DNA of 64,000 nt from Loigolactobacillus coryniformis subsp. coryniformis KCTC 3167 = DSM 20001 (GTDB lineage: Bacteria > Bacillota > Bacilli > Lactobacillales > Lactobacillaceae), in NCBI RefSeq assembly GCF_002706425.1, contig NZ_CP017713.1, positions 186,001-250,000 of the forward strand, read 5' to 3'. The translations under genes were made by a program, and so were the position numbers. The notes under the pieces were generated by a model. It was not told where the DNA came from. It saw only the letters and a list, made by a program, of their open reading frames with translations, and ran no database searches. The stretch's first letter is position 1, and each line of letters starts with the position of its first letter. Shown here one piece after another: positions 34,174 through 43,540 of this stretch.

Positions 34174-34296
34174 GGCCGTCACCTCCTTGCGTTTATTGTA
34201 GAAAATTAACTGGCTAAACACAAATGCCGCTATTGCCTAAGCTAAATTATTATTCTACACTTAGTGTTATTAACTTTAATGAAAGACCGTGAGCAA

Positions 34297-34986
34297 ATGC
34301 AAAAAGTCGGCATTATTGGTGGCTTAGGCCCGGAAGCAACGATGATGTATTATCGCGCAATTATTAGTCAGTTTCAACAACATCAAGGCAATCAAACGAC
34401 ATTACCAGAATTAATGATCAACAGTGTGAATATGTACCAAATGTTTGCCTGGCTAGAAAAAGAAGATTACACTGCGGTGGCCAATTATTTATCCCAGGCT
34501 GCCCAGCAATTGGCTGCCGCTGGCGCTGATTTTGTGGTCATGTGTGGGATTACACCGCATATCGTGTTTGAGCAAATTCAGCAGCCGGTACCGCTGCTAA
34601 GCATGGTAACGGCCAGCTGCCAACACGCGCAAAAATTAGGTCTGAAAAAACTTGGTTTACTGGGAACTGAATTCACGATGCAACACGACTTTTTTAAACG
34701 CGCCTTTCGTGACGCTGGCATTGAAGTGATCACGCCAAATTCACAGCAGCAACAATTTATTCACCATAAAATCGTAACTGAGCTGGAAAACGGAATTGTT
34801 AAACCAGCGACACGACAGGATTTTTTAGCCATTATTAAGCAATTGCAGTTCGAGCAGCAGATCGATGGCGTTGTTCTTGGTTGCACCGAATTACCTTTAT
34901 TATTAAAAACAACGGATGTGGCATTACCATTGTTAGATCCGGCGGCCATCCATATTGCGGCGATCGTGGCCCAAATTTTCAGTTGA
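34297..34986 (+). CDS. Aspartate/glutamate racemase family protein
   Basis: This 229-residue protein has the Asp/Glu racemase fold: VGIIGGLGPEATMMYYRAII at the start, catalytic Cys83 in VMCGITPH and the second cysteine in LGCTELPLLL. It is closer to the aspartate racemase (RacD/YgeA) group than to MurI. The start at 34297 is chosen because the conserved KVGIIGG motif begins there; the ribosome site is weak. It stands alone. Confidence 0.85.
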   Translation: MQKVGIIGGLGPEATMMYYRAIISQFQQHQGNQTTLPELMINSVNMYQMFAWLEKEDYTAVANYLSQAAQQLAAAGADFVVMCGITPHIVFEQIQQPVPLLSMVTASCQHAQKLGLKKLGLLGTEFTMQHDFFKRAFRDAGIEVITPNSQQQQFIHHKIVTELENGIVKPATRQDFLAIIKQLQFEQQIDGVVLGCTELPLLLKTTDVALPLLDPAAIHIAAIVAQIFS

Positions 34987-35118
34987 CTGCAGAAAACGTA
35001 ATGTTTTTCTTGATGGGCCACCACAGCCACAAAAACGGCTATAATAGAACATGATCAGTTAATAGGCGACCATACAGTATAAACTATTTTTGGACCTAAA
35101 TTAGGAGGAACTTACGCA

Positions 35119-35913
35119 ATGTCACTCATTACATTAAAATCAGCTCGCGAAATTCGTGGGATGCAAAAATCAGGTGCCGTTTTGGCGGGGATGCACCTTG
35201 GCCTACGCAAAATTATCAAGCCGGGTATTTCTAGCTGGGATATTGAAAAATTCGCGCTACGTTATTTGGCTGAAAATAACGCTAAACCAGAGGAAAAGGG
35301 TTTTGAAGGCTACGAATACGCCACTTGTGTCAGCATCAATAATGAAGTTTGTCACGGTTTTCCGCGCAAGGATGTCCTGTTGAAAGACGGCGACTTAGTT
35401 AAAGTTGATACCGTCGTTTCTGTCGATGGCTATATGTCAGATTCCTGCTGGGCCTACGCGGTCGGCGAAGTCAGTGATGAAGTCAAACATTTGATGGCAG
35501 TTACGAAAAAGGCACTTTACCTCGGAATCGATCAAGCCGTCGTCGGCAATCGCGTCGGCGATATTGGCCATGCGATCCAAACTTATGTTGAAGATGAGCA
35601 GGGTTACGGCGATGTGCGTGAATACGTAGGGCACGGCATTCAACCAACGATGCACGAATCACAAGATGTTCCCGGTTATGGTAAAGCAGGCAAAGGCTTG
35701 CGTTTACGGGCCGGCATGACGATCACCATCGAACCAATGGTTAACGTTGGTGACTGGCGCTGCGATAGCTCTGCGCCCGATGGTTGGACCGTGACCACTG
35801 AGGACGGCTCACTTAGCTGCCAATATGAACATACGTTAGTGATCACCGATGATGGTCCGAAAATTTTGACCTCACAGGATCCAGAATACGATGCTAAATA
35901 TTTACTCAAATAA
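35119..35913 (+). CDS. map: Type I methionine aminopeptidase
   Basis: This 264-residue enzyme removes N-terminal methionine. The metal ligands are Asp97 (VDTVVSVDGYMSDS), Asp108, His in YVGHGIQPTMHE, and glutamates in TIEPMV and YEHT. AGGAGG precedes the ATG. An extra segment around residues 200-225 (GDWRCDSSAPDGWTVTTEDGS) is common in lactic bacterial forms. Confidence 0.95.
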   Translation: MSLITLKSAREIRGMQKSGAVLAGMHLGLRKIIKPGISSWDIEKFALRYLAENNAKPEEKGFEGYEYATCVSINNEVCHGFPRKDVLLKDGDLVKVDTVVSVDGYMSDSCWAYAVGEVSDEVKHLMAVTKKALYLGIDQAVVGNRVGDIGHAIQTYVEDEQGYGDVREYVGHGIQPTMHESQDVPGYGKAGKGLRLRAGMTITIEPMVNVGDWRCDSSAPDGWTVTTEDGSLSCQYEHTLVITDDGPKILTSQDPEYDAKYLLK

Positions 35914-35918
35914 GTTTT

Positions 35919-35953
35919 AACGCACTGACGCGGTTATGTCAGTGCGTTTTTTT
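35919..35953. terminator. Bidirectional terminator after map
   Basis: AACGCACTGAC pairs with GTCAGTGCGTT, followed by a T-run. Confidence 0.93.
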
Positions 35954-36887
35954 ATTGATAGCGTGCAATCATTGTTTGTAATTGCTGCAAATAGCTGTTT
36001 TTGAGTTGTTCTGGATATTCGATAGTGACGTGCTCGCCAAAGGTGATCAGATAGTGGGTCATGTAGGCCAGTTCTTCTTGATTATAGCTGCCGGTGATAT
36101 ACGGGACCTGATCAATCGTTTCTAAGGTCATGTTCGGATAATTATTTTTTAAAAAGAGTTCCTTGCCGAAGGCGGTCAAGCGGCATTTAAATGGAATATC
36201 GTGATAGTGCTGTTCGTAATCTCGTTGTAACTGACTTAATTCAGCCTGAGAGTAGGCGGCGGTATGGGCATGATCAATTGCCAATTCAGTCATGTAGTCG
36301 CAGCGATACGTACCCCAATGTTTTTTCTGAAGATCGTAGGCACTGCAGAACCAAATTCCATTGCGATAAAAGAGTTCATAGATCTGTAGCTGCGTTGTTT
36401 CCGGCGTATATTGCGTATAAGTCACAGTAACGATTTTATTTTCCAAAATTGCTTGTGTGATCGATGCCAAGTTCGCCGGTGTATTGATCGGCGCCACATT
36501 ATAATAATGAATCACGTCGAGTACTTTAGTGATATCAGCTTGTTGTGCCACCGGCATCGTCGCCAATAATTTTTGCCGGATCTGTGGATATGATTTCTCA
36601 CAAGGGGTACTTGAGAGTGAATTCAACGCCTCTAAGGCAAAAAAGATGGCGCGGATCTCTTCTTCATTAAAATAAATCGGCGTTAATAATTTCTGACTGA
36701 TCAAGTGGTAGCCACCATGCCGACCATTTTCCACGTAAAATGGTAGACCTAAAGTTTCCAGTTCGGCGATATCACGTAAAGCAGTTCGTTTGGAAATATT
36801 AAATTTGGTCATTAGATCGTGTAATTGAAAGACATGCTTAGCGCTGAGAAAAATAAGTTCTTGATTTAACCGTTCCGATTTTTTCAT
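35952..36887 (-). CDS. WYL-domain transcriptional regulator (YafY/DeoR type)
   Basis: This 311-residue protein has an N-terminal helix-turn-helix (LHDLMTKFNISKRTALRDIAELETLGLP) and a WYL sensor domain (about 135-215, ILENKIVTVTYTQYTPE and RNGIWFCSAYDLQKKHWGTYRCDYM). WYL proteins often control the gene next to them. It is divergent from an azoreductase gene across a 83-base gap that holds a strong palindrome. Confidence 0.88.
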   Translation of the reverse strand: MKKSERLNQELIFLSAKHVFQLHDLMTKFNISKRTALRDIAELETLGLPFYVENGRHGGYHLISQKLLTPIYFNEEEIRAIFFALEALNSLSSTPCEKSYPQIRQKLLATMPVAQQADITKVLDVIHYYNVAPINTPANLASITQAILENKIVTVTYTQYTPETTQLQIYELFYRNGIWFCSAYDLQKKHWGTYRCDYMTELAIDHAHTAAYSQAELSQLQRDYEQHYHDIPFKCRLTAFGKELFLKNNYPNMTLETIDQVPYITGSYNQEELAYMTHYLITFGEHVTIEYPEQLKNSYLQQLQTMIARYQ

Positions 36888-36904
36888 GGCTAACTCCTCG
36901 ATTT

Positions 36905-36929
36905 AAAGGTGCCATGTTTTGGCGCCTTT
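36905..36929. promoter_or_regulatory. Palindromic operator candidate between WYL regulator and azoreductase
   Basis: AAAGGTGCCA and TTGGCGCCTTT form a near-perfect inverted repeat. It lies between the two start codons, close to a TATACT-like -10 for the azoreductase, and fits an operator for the WYL protein. Confidence 0.5.
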
Positions 36930-36970
36930 TATATTTATACTCATTGTAACAAATGAAGAGGAGTGCTAAC

Positions 36971-37600
36971 ATGCAAACATTAATTATTAATGCACAACCA
37001 GATTTAACTAATAAAGCCCATTTTTCAACTAAGCTACAGGAAATGTTCTTGACTAAATTTGCGGCACAATTTCCAGAAAGCACAGCGACGATTTTAAATT
37101 TATACGATACACAAATTCCGCGGATCGAAGCAGCACAGTTACTCAAGGTTTGGGAGCAAGGTGCTACCTTATCATCAGAAGAAGTCGCATTAGCGCAAAC
37201 CTCGACCGCATTATTAGCGCAATTTAAGGCCCATCACCGTATTGTGATCGTGTCACCGCTGCATAATTTTAACGTCACCTCACGTTTAAAAGATTATCTC
37301 GACAATATTTTGATTGCGCGGGAAACGTTTAAGTACACTGACGATGGGTCAGTCGGCTTAATGACTGATGATTATAAAGTACTGTTATTGCAAGCTAGCG
37401 GCTCAATTTACACGAATGATGATCGTTACACGTCACTGGAATTCTCGCGGTTTTATTTACAGAAGATGTTCGAAGAAATCATGGGTTTTGATCAATTCTA
37501 CATTGCCCGCGCCCAAGGCACCGCTACTTTACCGGTCAAGCAAGTTCTAGCCAGTGCGGCCGCCGATCTCGATTCAGTCTTTACCCAATTTTACGCGTAA
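36971..37600 (+). CDS. FMN-dependent NADH-azoreductase/quinone reductase
   Basis: This 209-residue flavodoxin-like protein belongs to the AzoR group (MQTLIINAQPDLTNKAHFST, VSPLHNFNVTSRLKDYLDNILIARETFKYT). It would reduce quinones or azo compounds with NAD(P)H. The ATG at 36971 follows GAGGAG by 8 bases. It is divergent from the WYL regulator gene, which probably controls it. Confidence 0.82.
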   Translation: MQTLIINAQPDLTNKAHFSTKLQEMFLTKFAAQFPESTATILNLYDTQIPRIEAAQLLKVWEQGATLSSEEVALAQTSTALLAQFKAHHRIVIVSPLHNFNVTSRLKDYLDNILIARETFKYTDDGSVGLMTDDYKVLLLQASGSIYTNDDRYTSLEFSRFYLQKMFEEIMGFDQFYIARAQGTATLPVKQVLASAAADLDSVFTQFYA

Positions 37601-37608
37601 GCAAAAGG

Positions 37609-37636
37609 CCAAGAAAAGTGTTTTCTTGGACTTTTT
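37609..37636 (+). terminator. Terminator after azoreductase gene
   Basis: CCAAGAAAA pairs with TTTTCTTGG around GTG, followed by a T-run. Confidence 0.85.
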
Positions 37637-37643
37637 AATGCAT

Positions 37644-38576
37644 TTATTTAATTTGATACGTTGTATCCAACAGTTCAACTTTAGCGCGCAAGCCAGCGGT
37701 TAAATAGATCTGCTGATTTTTAGTCACGTAAATAGCGGCTAAATTCGGCTGTTGTGCGATCAATTTAGTACTGCTTAAGCCTTGGTAAAAGGCGATTGTC
37801 GTCCAAATATCAGCGGTCAGTGAGTCTGGGGCAATGATGGTCACGCTAGCTAAATTATTGGCGATCGGGTAGCCAGTTTGACTGTCGAACATATGATGAT
37901 AATCGTGACCGTCAATTTGCAGATGACGCTCATAAATACCGGAAGTGACCACCGCCGCGGCCCCAGTGGTTAAGCGTAGGATCACATGGCCACGTTGCTG
38001 TTGTGGCGATTGAATGCCAACGCGCCACTGCTGCTGGCCAACTAATAGAATATTGCCACCGAGATCGATAATCCCTTCAGCCACGCCTCGTTGCTGCCAT
38101 AATGTACGGATCGCATCGGCAATATAGCCTTTGGCGATGGCACCGAGGTCAAGTTCCATACCGGGTTGCCGCAGCCAAACGCTTTGCTGCTGATCATTTA
38201 GTACGATTTGTTGCGGATCGATCAATGGCAATTTAGCGGCAATCGCTTCTGGACTAGGTTTACGGGCATCGCTAAAACCGATGTGCCATAATTTAACTAG
38301 CGGACCGATGGCGGCATTGAAGCCTAAAGCTTGTTGACTGACCTTGACCGCTGTTTTGACCAATTGATAGGTCAACGTTGAAACTTGAACTGCGTGCCGA
38401 CCGGCGGCATGATTGATCGTCATTACTTCTGACTGTGGCCGATTAACGGTCAGCACATCTTCATAATGTTGGATCAAATGGTAAGCCGCTTCAATATCAG
38501 CTACCGTTGCCGGCGCAAAAACAGTTAAGTTGATCAAGGTGCCGAGCGCAAAATAACTTTTCTTAATTGGTTGCAT
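37644..38576 (-). CDS. apbE: FAD:protein FMN transferase ApbE
   Basis: This 310-residue enzyme attaches FMN covalently to Ser/Thr in target proteins. Landmarks are ELDLGAIAKGYIADAI, IDLGGNILLVGQ, TSGIYERHLQIDGHDYHHMFDSQTGYPIANNLASVTI and the later TADIWTT. It lies 3 bases downstream of the FMN-binding-domain reductase gene, which is its obvious target. No lipobox is present, so it acts in the cytoplasm. Confidence 0.94.
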   Translation of the reverse strand: MQPIKKSYFALGTLINLTVFAPATVADIEAAYHLIQHYEDVLTVNRPQSEVMTINHAAGRHAVQVSTLTYQLVKTAVKVSQQALGFNAAIGPLVKLWHIGFSDARKPSPEAIAAKLPLIDPQQIVLNDQQQSVWLRQPGMELDLGAIAKGYIADAIRTLWQQRGVAEGIIDLGGNILLVGQQQWRVGIQSPQQQRGHVILRLTTGAAAVVTSGIYERHLQIDGHDYHHMFDSQTGYPIANNLASVTIIAPDSLTADIWTTIAFYQGLSSTKLIAQQPNLAAIYVTKNQQIYLTAGLRAKVELLDTTYQIK

Positions 38577-38579
38577 TGT

Positions 38580-40967
38580 TTATGCGTGGACGGTTTTAGC
38601 TAAGGCATTTTTAACGGCGCTCTTGATCGCGTTGCTGGAAGCTGAGGCACCAGAAACCGCATCAACATCGTAGCTATTGGCTGCAACCATTTTAGCTGGT
38701 AATTGTTCGACTGCTGCTTTGCCGACATCTTCACTTTCACTTTGTTTAACGACTTCAACTGCTTGGATCTTATCGTCAGCGTAAGTGACACGAACAACCA
38801 CTTGGCCACCAATACCGGCTTCACTGACACCTAAATATTGGTTGGGGCCGACACTGATACCAGCTAATGAATCCTCACTGCTTAAATCATTGCCGCCAAG
38901 ATCGACGTTAGCGGTTGTTGTTACTGGCGCAACCGTCGTTTCACCTTTGGCTTTTGCGGCATTTTCACCGGCAATTTTACCGAAGATCAAGCATTCGGCT
39001 AAGTTACTGCCACCGGCGTATTGGTTAGCGTTGGCGCCACCAAGTTCACCAGCACCGTATAAATGCGGAATTGGTTGTTGCTTTGTGTTTAAGATTTCTG
39101 CTTTTGCGTTGCGCCGTGGACCGCCTTGAGTGTTCAACATGCCGGATTCTAATTTAACAGCATAGTATGGACCAGCAGCGAAAGCCCGCATCGTTGCAGC
39201 ATCACGATGCTGACTGTAGTCAACACCATTTTTGGCAAAACTATTAAATTCAGTCACGGTTTGTTGTAAAACGTCAGGGTTCAATTGCGTTTGCGCCGCT
39301 AAATCAGCCAAGCTATCTGCTTTGATCACACGACTGAAGAAATCAGGATCAGGTAATTGTTTTGCGGCCTTAAATTGATCATATTGTTTTTGATCGAAAA
39401 TCAAATAAGGATGATCTTGCGCTGTTGGGATCCGCCAAGTACCGTGATCATACAAGCGACCGTGGCGGTTGGCTTCATCTTCACGGAAGTAACGACTACC
39501 ATCGTCACCGACCACAAAAATACTGCCGGTGTACAGATCAGGCCAAGGCGCTAAAATTAATTTGCCTCGTTCGCCGGGATGGGTGGCAAACGTCATACCG
39601 GAAAGCAGGCCTAAACCTTCATAACTCTTCATATGCCACATGTCAGCGCCAATTTCTTCGGCCATTTTAATGCCGTCGCCTTGGTTATACAAAGTGCCGA
39701 TCGGTGCCAAATGTGGGGCGCCTAAATAATCTTGGATTGCTTGCTTGTCAGTTTCAAAACCGCCGCAAGCCAAGACGACCCCGTTTTTAGCCTGTATGTT
39801 GACGCTTTGACCGTTACGCTTGATCGTGACCCCAATGATTGCTTTTGTAGTTGGATCTTGAATCAAATGTTGCGCTGGAGAAGCTAACCAAACATCGATA
39901 TTTTGGTTGCGGTCAACAACGTGTTGGCGTAAGTTTTTCCATAAAGCAGCGTCGAAGAAACCTTCGTGCACGGTGGTTAGATCAAATGTATCGGCACCTT
40001 CATATTCCGGATATTCAGGCGCTAAGCCTTTAGCTACTTCGCCACGAGAACCATTTTTGTAGGTGTCGTTGTAGCTAACTGGTTCAACATCGAGGTAATC
40101 GCGGAAGTATTGGCGCATATTGACCATACCGTGAACGTAGGTCTGCAATAAGTCAGAATCTAAATCAATTGGACCGAGCATGGCTTTATAGTAAGCCAGC
40201 ATTTTGTCGTAGTCGGAGCCAGTAGCAACGACTTGGCCAGCGTAGCGGACATTGCCGCCTTCGTGACCTTCTGGAGCGGCATCGGTCAATAAGACTTTCG
40301 CACCGTTATCAGCGGCAAAGCGGGCGGCAGTTGCACCAGCAGCACCGAAACCAATAACGATGACATCATAGGCACCATTCCAAGTTGTTTTTGCAGCCAA
40401 TTTTGGGGCTTCCTTTCGATATGTGTGATTGATCACACGAGCAAAATCAAGATAATGCGTGAAACATTCTTCTAAAAAGCTGATCGTTTGGGCGTCTTTT
40501 AACTGTTGGTCGCCGTCAAAGGCTTCCTTAACGTGACCCAGTAAGAATTCATTGCCAGGTAAGACGATCGCACCGACACCAGGTGAATCTAAAATTTGAC
40601 GCAAATGTTGCTGCGCCCGTGAAGTGCCTTGAGGACCATACGAGGCACCGACGATCATGACTGGTTTATGGGTCAGTGGGTGCACCTTGCAAGACAGCCA
40701 CTCGATCGCACTTTTAAGGGCTGCTGGAATAGAATGATCATATTCCGGAGTGGCGATGATCACGCCATCAGCAGCGTCAATTTTTGCGGCTAATTGAGCC
40801 ACGCTGCCAGGTGTTGGCGTGACGATATTTTCATTGAATAATGGTAATTGATTAATTTCACAAATTTCGATCGCGTGCTGCGCACCGAAGTGTTTTTGCA
40901 TGTATTGGAGCAAAATACGATTGGTTGAATAGTCCGCATTTGTACCAACGATACCAATAAATTTCAT
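38580..40967 (-). CDS. Three-domain flavin enoate reductase (NADPH-FMN reductase / FAD fumarate-reductase-like / FMN-binding)
   Basis: This 795-residue protein has an N-terminal NAD(P)H:FMN reductase domain (1-180, IATPEYDHSIPAALKSAIEWLS). A FAD_binding_2 domain follows (about 205-660, DVIVIGFGAAGATAARFAADNGAKVLLTDA), then a C-terminal FMN_bind domain (about 690-795) with DAVSGAS, the site ApbE would flavinylate on serine. The usual fumarate-site HTMGG and NRLGGNA motifs read NTQGG and QYAGGSN, so fumarate is unlikely. The layout matches the HcrB-type hydroxycinnamate reductase of Lactiplantibacillus plantarum. No signal peptide is seen. The start follows AGAGGG. Confidence 0.85.
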   Translation of the reverse strand: MKFIGIVGTNADYSTNRILLQYMQKHFGAQHAIEICEINQLPLFNENIVTPTPGSVAQLAAKIDAADGVIIATPEYDHSIPAALKSAIEWLSCKVHPLTHKPVMIVGASYGPQGTSRAQQHLRQILDSPGVGAIVLPGNEFLLGHVKEAFDGDQQLKDAQTISFLEECFTHYLDFARVINHTYRKEAPKLAAKTTWNGAYDVIVIGFGAAGATAARFAADNGAKVLLTDAAPEGHEGGNVRYAGQVVATGSDYDKMLAYYKAMLGPIDLDSDLLQTYVHGMVNMRQYFRDYLDVEPVSYNDTYKNGSRGEVAKGLAPEYPEYEGADTFDLTTVHEGFFDAALWKNLRQHVVDRNQNIDVWLASPAQHLIQDPTTKAIIGVTIKRNGQSVNIQAKNGVVLACGGFETDKQAIQDYLGAPHLAPIGTLYNQGDGIKMAEEIGADMWHMKSYEGLGLLSGMTFATHPGERGKLILAPWPDLYTGSIFVVGDDGSRYFREDEANRHGRLYDHGTWRIPTAQDHPYLIFDQKQYDQFKAAKQLPDPDFFSRVIKADSLADLAAQTQLNPDVLQQTVTEFNSFAKNGVDYSQHRDAATMRAFAAGPYYAVKLESGMLNTQGGPRRNAKAEILNTKQQPIPHLYGAGELGGANANQYAGGSNLAECLIFGKIAGENAAKAKGETTVAPVTTTANVDLGGNDLSSEDSLAGISVGPNQYLGVSEAGIGGQVVVRVTYADDKIQAVEVVKQSESEDVGKAAVEQLPAKMVAANSYDVDAVSGASASSNAIKSAVKNALAKTVHA

Positions 40968-41214
40968 TGAATAACCCTCTTTGATAGTGATTTTTGAGCC
41001 AAAGATTTCTGATGTTATGGACGCTGACCTTACTGGTGGCGGCAATCACGCTTATCAAAAACATGGCTTTGTAATATATTCTATAAACGATATAACGTGT
41101 TTTCATGCACGGAAAGTAATATCTTTTTTGAAGATCATTAGGATTAAATTAACCTTCATTTTCTATACTAGTCCATTTCAATAAATTGTGAAATAATTAT
41201 TTTGTGTTAAAGTT

Positions 41215-41235
41215 ATGCTATTTTTGGCATATAAT
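41215..41235. promoter_or_regulatory. LysR-type box overlapping the LysR gene promoter
   Basis: ATGC-N8-GCAT (41215-41230) gives a T-N11-A LysR motif, and TATAAT at 41230-41235 overlaps its end. This suggests autoregulation and control of the divergent reductase gene. The rest of the 299-base gap shows no gene. Confidence 0.5.
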
Positions 41236-41266
41236 GAATTTATCTAGTGGAATGAGGTGAACGGGC

Positions 41267-42196
41267 ATGACACCATTAGCAAAAGATAAACAGTTTATCG
41301 CGATTTTAGAGATGGTGGCTAAATTGGGTAATATTACTGCAGCCGCTGAGGCATTATTTATGACTCAACCAGCCGTCAGCAAAATTATTCAGCAACGGGA
41401 AAATCATTTGGAAACGCGCTTGATCGAACGGCGCCATCATCCACTGCAATTGACTTATGCGGGCGAATATTATTTACAACGACTACAGCATATTACTGCT
41501 CAATATGATTCACTGTATCATGGCCTGGCCACGCTAAATGAAGCAGGGCACGGGCGTTTGACGATCGGTGTGACCCAGTCATTAGGGGCGCAGATCTTGC
41601 CCCAACTATTACCGCAGTACCACGCTACTTACCCCAATGTGGAGTTGCGTTTGGTCGAATATCCTAGCAGTGAAGTAGAAAATGAACTGGCTAATGACAA
41701 TTTAGATTTATATATCGGCGTTTTACCAGTGGATAATCATAAAATTCACTATCAATTGTTTGAGCGCGAGCCGATTTATTTGCTGGTACCACCTAGCCAC
41801 CCGGCATACCGTAAGCCCACCAAGGCAGTGACGGTGATCAATGATTGCCGCGATTTAATTGACCGGCAGCCATTAATTTTGGAAAACGAAAATTCAGGCT
41901 TTCAACGTTTGATCGCAGAATATTTAGCCAAAAATAATATTGATCCACAAATCGTTTTACGCACGGCCAGTTTGGATACGGGGATCAAATTGGTGCAGCA
42001 CAACTTCACTGCCGCAACGTTTGTACCGTACTCGGTTTGGCAGAGTCATCCAGCAACAGCAGCATTAGCAACTTATCAATTAGCGACCACGGAGTTACAA
42101 AGCGAAACAGTGATCGCTTATAAACGTGACCGCCTGCTGACGAAGCAGGAAAAGGCATTTATCGATTTGGCAGTGGCAGTTGGGCGAGGAGTTTAG
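41267..42196 (+). CDS. LysR-family transcriptional regulator
   Basis: This 309-residue regulator has the winged helix at residues 10-70 (FIAILEMVAKLGNITAAAEALFMTQPAVSKIIQQRE) and a two-lobed effector domain (GHGRLTIGVTQSLGAQILPQLLPQYHATYPNVELRLVE). It is divergent from the three-domain flavin reductase and apbE, so it probably senses that enzyme's substrate. The start follows GGAATGAGG. Confidence 0.92.
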   Translation: MTPLAKDKQFIAILEMVAKLGNITAAAEALFMTQPAVSKIIQQRENHLETRLIERRHHPLQLTYAGEYYLQRLQHITAQYDSLYHGLATLNEAGHGRLTIGVTQSLGAQILPQLLPQYHATYPNVELRLVEYPSSEVENELANDNLDLYIGVLPVDNHKIHYQLFEREPIYLLVPPSHPAYRKPTKAVTVINDCRDLIDRQPLILENENSGFQRLIAEYLAKNNIDPQIVLRTASLDTGIKLVQHNFTAATFVPYSVWQSHPATAALATYQLATTELQSETVIAYKRDRLLTKQEKAFIDLAVAVGRGV

Positions 42197-42380
42197 CAAA
42201 TTTATAGTGTGGTGTATTTCGCATGATTTGCTGAAAGTAACGTTGATATTTAAATTATGCGTATCTCTAGCTATGCATAATTGTAATAGATAACCATAAC
42301 AAATAAGTATGTTGTTGGGTCAAAGTTGTGGCTTACAATATATGTATAAATGTTATTTAACTACAGAAGGAGAAATGTTT

Positions 42381-43436
42381 ATGCCTGAAACTAAAGTAGC
42401 AGCGCTGGAAGCAACTTGATCTGATTTCAAAACTTTTCATCATACTATAATCAAAAGAAGAGCATTACGACCAGATGATGTGGCAATTGACATTAAATAT
42501 TGTGGAATTTGTCACTCAGATATCTCAATCGTTGAAGGAATTGATAGTATCTTTAAGCGCCCAATTGTGCCAGGGCACGAAATATCGGGAATCGTTAGTG
42601 CTATTGGCCAAAACGTTCATAAGTTTAATGTTGGCGATCGAGTAGGTGTAGGTTGTTTTGTTGATTCGTGCGGCAAATGTAAATATTGCCAAGCCGGCGA
42701 AGAACAATTCTGTGAAAAGGGCGTTATTTCTGTATTTGTTGGCGATGATTATGCTGGTAATCAATCAGAAGGCGGCTACTCTCAATCTATCATTGTTAAA
42801 GATCGCTTTGTTTTATCAATTCCCGATAAGCTAGATTTAGCTGAAGCTAGCCCGTTACTTTGTGCTGGTATCACAACATATAATCCTTTAAAACGTTATG
42901 GTATAAAGAAAGGATCTAAAGTGGCGATTGTTGGTTTAGGCGGATTAGGTCATATCGCTACCCAGTTTGCTAATAAGATGGGTGCGGAGGTTACAGTGAT
43001 TGGACACTCAGAATCAAAAGCCAACGAAGCAAAAGAATTTGGCGCTAAAGCGTATGAGATACTAAAAACGCCAGAAGATTTCACTCGCTTGGATGGTCAA
43101 TTTGATTTTCTTCTTAGTACAGTTGCGGTTAAGCTAGACTGGAATGAGTATTTTAAATTATTGAGCGTTAAAGGCATTGCTTGCAGTGTTGGCTTGCCTA
43201 TCGAAAACCAAGAATTTAGTTTACAAGCGATGTTTAATCGGCAGAATACGTTAATCGTATCGAATGTTGGCGGGATCGCGTTGACGCAAGAAATGTTAAA
43301 TTTTGCAGCGGAAAATGATGTTCATCCTAAAATAGAAATGATCGGTATTGATGATGTACCAGCCGCATATGAACGCATTCTGAATAGTGATGTTCACTAT
43401 CGGTTCGTTATAGATATGAGTACTTTGAAGAAATGA
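42381..43436 (+). pseudogene. Zinc alcohol dehydrogenase, disrupted by an early TGA
   Basis: The reading frame opens at ATG 42381 after AAGGAG, gives 12 codons (MPETKVAALEAT), then hits TGA at 42417-42419. It then continues in the same frame through the full medium-chain dehydrogenase. Catalytic zinc residues (YCGICHSD, GHE), structural zinc cysteines (CGKCKYCQAGEEQFC) and the NAD loop GLGGLGHIA are intact. The family resembles cinnamyl-alcohol-type YahK/AdhA. Expression would need readthrough or restart at GTG 42480, losing 33 residues of the GroES fold. A sequencing error is possible. Confidence 0.8.
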
Positions 43437-43501
43437 TGTGGGTCAGTTTGCTAACAGATGTTTGTCGATTTTAAAGTCACTGTGTGAACGGAAAAATTAG
43501 C

Positions 43502-43540
43502 GTAAAAATAACGGTGCAGCAGAATCTAATTAGATTTTAC
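43502..43540. repeat. Left half of a hairpin split by ISL3
   Basis: TAAAAATAACGGTGC here pairs with GCACCGTTATTTTTA at 45026-45040 across the insertion. Before insertion this was a bidirectional terminator-like hairpin between the convergent dehydrogenase and 132-residue genes, with AATCTAATTAGATT in its loop. Confidence 0.75.
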
